From NCBI GenBank assembly GCA_036877525.1, contig JAZGTH010000072.1, forward strand, positions 2,294,001 to 2,358,000: a DNA stretch of 64,000 nucleotides, written 5' to 3'. This stretch comes from Chromobotia macracanthus. Its lineage: Eukaryota; Chordata; Actinopteri; Cypriniformes; Botiidae. Positions 61,701-64,000 of this stretch are shown in pieces. Positions within the stretch are counted from its first letter, which is position 1, and every line of letters begins with the position of its first letter. Made by a program: the position numbers and the translations under genes. Under the pieces are notes generated by a model that saw nothing but the letters and a program-made list of their open reading frames with translations, ran no database searches and was not told the DNA's origin.

Positions 61701-62994
61701 GAAACACCCCACGCTTTTCACTTTCTAACGTATGTTTCACTTCCGTTTTGACCGCACTTAAAATTTATAAAGACATCCTTCATCCAAACCATTTCCTGTG
61801 TGGGAGCTTCTGCAAAAGAAATGCAACAAAGGTCTTTAAACATTTATAACATGTTCTGTTTGTGCCACAATATCTAGATATTTTCTCATGCGACATTATC
61901 AACATCAACAGAAGCAGCAGGAAAGCAGTGGTTCATTTTTCAATTAGTATGGTCCATTCAGGCAGTATTCATTATTATCATCAAATTAACTCTGTGTAGT
62001 TCTAGTTCAAATCACTTTCTTGTTTAGACAGACAAACGCATGCTGTGATGATAATGAATAATTATCGGAAAACTGACGGTAACAAGTTGTCACAACTCCA
62101 TTTTAGAAGCCTGTCAGTTGAAAAATGTATGTATTATCCGTCAAATTCAACATCCAAGAGTTAATTATGCAGATGCAGGTGGCAATTAAAATATATTGGG
62201 CCAGAACTGTAAGCAAACAATCAACTTTGCTTGAATTATCAGCCAACATAACATTGCATTTATTTTCAAGAAATAACAAAAACATCACACCGGGGTTATG
62301 CAACACTCATATTGGGTGATATTTTTGTCTTGTGAAAGCATTGAAATGTTTTTTGTTGCGGTTTGCAGAACACTGTTTGACCGTGGTGACATTTAAACAA
62401 TGGATATTAAATTCAATTATAAGAGCCTAGACAATTATTCCACTTGCCTATTCAGTGGCCAGCTGTCTTTTGCCATTACAAAGATTTGCCCACTGAATAG
62501 GAGCTTTGTGCGTGCAGGACATTAGTTTAAACTTATACAGGCCATCAAAACTTGGTTAGATATCTTGGGTCTTTGCAAAGGGCATTTTTCCAGGCTTTGA
62601 GCAACCTTTAAGTTTTACACGCTGCTTGAGGATGCATCTTCTGGATCTCATCAAAATCTCATTCACTTGTCCCAAATCTCATGCTGTCATGCAGAACGCA
62701 TGCAGCCAAACAAAACAAAACAAAACAAAACGGCACGACACGACACCACAAAACAAACACAGCACCAACAAAATAACAAAATAGACAAAACGCAAGTCGA
62801 GCATCACGTTATGAAACAAATCCTTCTTGCTGGATAAGGATGCATGTTACATGTTGCACATTACCAGCTTTGCAGGGGTCCCTGTAGTCGATCGCATCAC
62901 TTTCTCCTGGGTGATAGCTCGTATCCACTTCCAGTTTGATGGTTAATAAAAGTCGAAGACTGAAGACAAGCGAGCACGTCCACAGAGACTTCAT
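46082..62994 (-). CDS. bmp1: bone morphogenetic protein 1 / mTolloid (procollagen C-proteinase)
   Basis: Secreted astacin metalloprotease that trims procollagen C-propeptides, activates lysyl oxidase and cleaves Chordin. Twenty coding exons join in phase to 972 residues: 62994-62865, 59229-59119, 58813-58667, 58240-58123, 56337-56159, 55961-55856, 53892-53768, 53413-53298, 52870-52768, 52511-52395, 52211-52066, 51252-51057, 50943-50818, 49148-48985, 48514-48334, 48135-48010, 47337-47210, 47041-46828, 46688-46438 and 46216-46082. Order: signal peptide (about 1-22), prodomain ending in the furin site RRRR (102-105), protease (106-305) with zinc motif HELGHVIGFWHEH at 198-210 and Met-turn SIMHY, CUB1 (306-417), CUB2, calcium-type EGF1 (532-573), CUB3, EGF2 (689-730), CUB4, CUB5. 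The prodomain GDIALDEEDLR, GRRGGGPQAIS and the C-terminal TSTKFQDTLH favour BMP1 over TLL1. Whether it is bmp1a or bmp1b is not decided. No lesions. Confidence 0.94.
47482..47505. repeat. (ATCC)n microsatellite
   Basis: Six tetranucleotide units in a bmp1 intron. Confidence 0.9.
49149..50817. other. bmp1 intron 13
   Basis: AT-rich intron with one SINE (49983-50094). No other feature seen. Confidence 0.6.
49983..50094 (+). repeat. tRNA-derived SINE with conserved tail
   Basis: tgtagcctaattagtacagc, then gttagcaacgctatgggtc, B-box-like gggtttgatcccc, gggagcacacatactgatg and the tail gctttggataaaag. This is the fullest of the copies in the window. It lies in a bmp1 intron, opposite in sense to the gene. 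Confidence 0.7.
53893..55855. other. bmp1 intron 6
   Basis: No gene seen. Contains a (TA)n tract (55709-55729) and an (AG)n tract (55737-55769) near its 5' end. ORFs at 54445-54756 and 55259-55486 have no family features. Confidence 0.6.
55709..55769. repeat. (TA)n and (AG)n microsatellites
   Basis: About 10 TA units followed after a short gap by about 16 AG units. Confidence 0.9.
56338..58122. other. bmp1 intron 4
   Basis: AT-rich; a (CT)n run near 58077-58094 close to the splice donor. No coding signal. Confidence 0.6.
58960..59110. repeat. AT/AC-rich low-complexity tract
   Basis: Interrupted TATA and CACA repeats in bmp1 intron 2, ending ~9 bp from the exon 2 donor. ORFs through it are low-complexity artefacts. 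Confidence 0.75.
59230..62864. other. bmp1 intron 1
   Basis: About 3.6 kb, the longest intron of the gene. It holds an (AAAAC)n repeat (62708-62730) and no recognised coding or RNA feature. A 128-codon plus ORF at 59348-59734 overlaps a minus ORF and has no family features. Confidence 0.6.
62708..62730. repeat. (AAAAC)n microsatellite
   Basis: About four and a half pentamer units in bmp1 intron 1. Confidence 0.85.
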
Positions 62995-64000
62995 GACGGG
63001 AACGAGCGCGGATGTAGAGCCGGAGCCGGCGGAGATCTGCGGGCTGTGATGGGATTTTGGAAGGAGTTGGGAAAATGGGAGCTAACGGGAAGGCGGGTTT
63101 AGAGAAGCGAGGCTTTGCTCTCTTCAGTGTCTTTATTCTAGTCCAGTGATTCGCTAACATAGTCGGGCCCCGGGCCAGCATCAAGATTGCAAACATCACA
63201 GATCGGAGGTCAGTGCACTCAAAGCGCTCCGAGCCCCTCCGTGCGTGCATGCGTATGCGTGTTTGGTACCCCGGAGCACTCCTGCGCGAAATAAAAATAC
63301 GACACCCGTGTCCCAAATACTACGTATTGTGTGTTTCCTTTTCACATTTCAAGATGCGAAAAACGCGTTTAAAGAGTCGCTATACCTGCGTGCTCAGAAA
63401 TTGCGCAAACAGCGCCAGTCGAGCCGATGCGTTATTATGAGAAAACCAGCGCTTAAAAACGCGCTTTGCGTGAACATCGTCCAGGTTTGTTTGCGGGTTT
63501 TGGGAGGAAGGGGTGGACCAGTTCGGAAGTTTGCAAATTGAAATCTGCCATCATTTCTCTGTCATCCGAATTAAACTCAGAAACTCTTAAGTACAAAGAA
63601 AGTAAATGGCAGGGATACGAGTCGATCCCCAAAGAATCGATTCTTTGATTTTGAAGCAATTAGGAATCGAGTCGACTGAACCTCGTGATGAGATTATATT
63701 AGACTTTGGGCCCATTCAATGCCAGCAGTTTTGGCCACTTAATAGTGCACACAAAAGAAGCAGCCTATGTCTTTTCAGTAGTACGAATGAACCACCACAT
63801 CATTTATTCAACACTTGAAGCAGCCCAGTCTGTAACTGGTCCAATATCAAAGCCATTAGGCAATATCCCATCAGAACATGAAGAATTTAGAAATGCAATA
63901 TTAAATGAAAACAATGTATATTACATTTACATATACAATGTTGATTATCTGCCAGAGGAGAAAAGGAGCAATAAAGAACAACCAATCACTTACAAAATAA
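62995..64000 (-). promoter_or_regulatory. bmp1 5' leader and upstream region
   Basis: The 250 bases upstream of the bmp1 start are GC-rich, with many CG dinucleotides, as expected of a CpG-type promoter and leader. No TATA box is seen. Beyond ~63550 the sequence becomes AT-rich with no recognised gene; overlapping ORFs of 60-139 codons on both strands are taken as chance. Confidence 0.45.

Noticed and set aside
46082..62994. tll1 rather than bmp1
   Set aside because: The GDIALDEEDLR prodomain, GRRGGGPQAIS in the protease and the TSTKFQDTLH C-terminus match the BMP1 type as I remember it; the TLL1 type differs at these places.

Overview
The window looks like nuclear DNA of a ray-finned fish. 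It is AT-rich, with multi-exon genes, GT-AG introns, many microsatellites, tRNA-derived SINE fragments and small foldback DNA elements. The gene content fits a teleost, probably a cypriniform: olfactory TAAR receptors of the fish-type clade, a multi-domain GIMAP (AIG1 GTPase) cluster, pcna, a TRIM E3 ligase and bmp1. The species cannot be fixed from the sequence. All exon models were built by hand from splice sites and reading-frame phase.

Layout. (1) 1-11000: four intact single-exon trace amine-associated receptors. Two near-identical copies lie on the minus strand, followed by a divergent pair (minus, then plus). All four lack the amine-binding Asp at 3.32 and carry an Asp at 5.42. The divergent pair shares compact TATA promoters, and an orphan copy of such a promoter lies between them. 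(2) 13250-35300: a GIMAP cluster built from a repeated block, a plus-strand multi-domain gene followed by minus-strand single-domain genes. It holds a two-domain gene (13359-15816), a single-domain gene (17019-17947), a three-domain gene (20588-24042), a second single-domain gene (26182-27174), a truncated copy (29552-30328), a broken three-domain copy (32223-35274) and at least three short GIMAP relics. The leading AIG1 domains of the multi-domain genes have a changed P-loop (Lys kept, Ser changed to Cys, internal Gly lost), so they look like pseudo-GTPase domains ahead of one intact GTPase domain. An interferon-type element with core GAAAGTGAAA sits upstream of the two-domain gene, the three-domain gene, its broken copy and one single-domain gene. 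(3) 36247-38760: pcna, complete in six exons, minus strand, with a CCAAT/GC-rich promoter and an E2F-type site in intron 1. (4) 41000-44132: a complete RING-B-box-coiled coil-PRY/SPRY TRIM gene, plus strand. (5) 45439-63000: bmp1 (mTolloid form), minus strand, 20 coding exons, 972 residues, complete from signal peptide to CUB5.

The sequence suggests a chemosensory block, an interferon-linked immune GTPase block and ordinary single-copy genes side by side. The stretch 19281-19816 is a run of homopolymers that looks like assembly or consensus noise. Small homopolymer indels elsewhere in the GIMAP cluster should therefore be read with that in mind.
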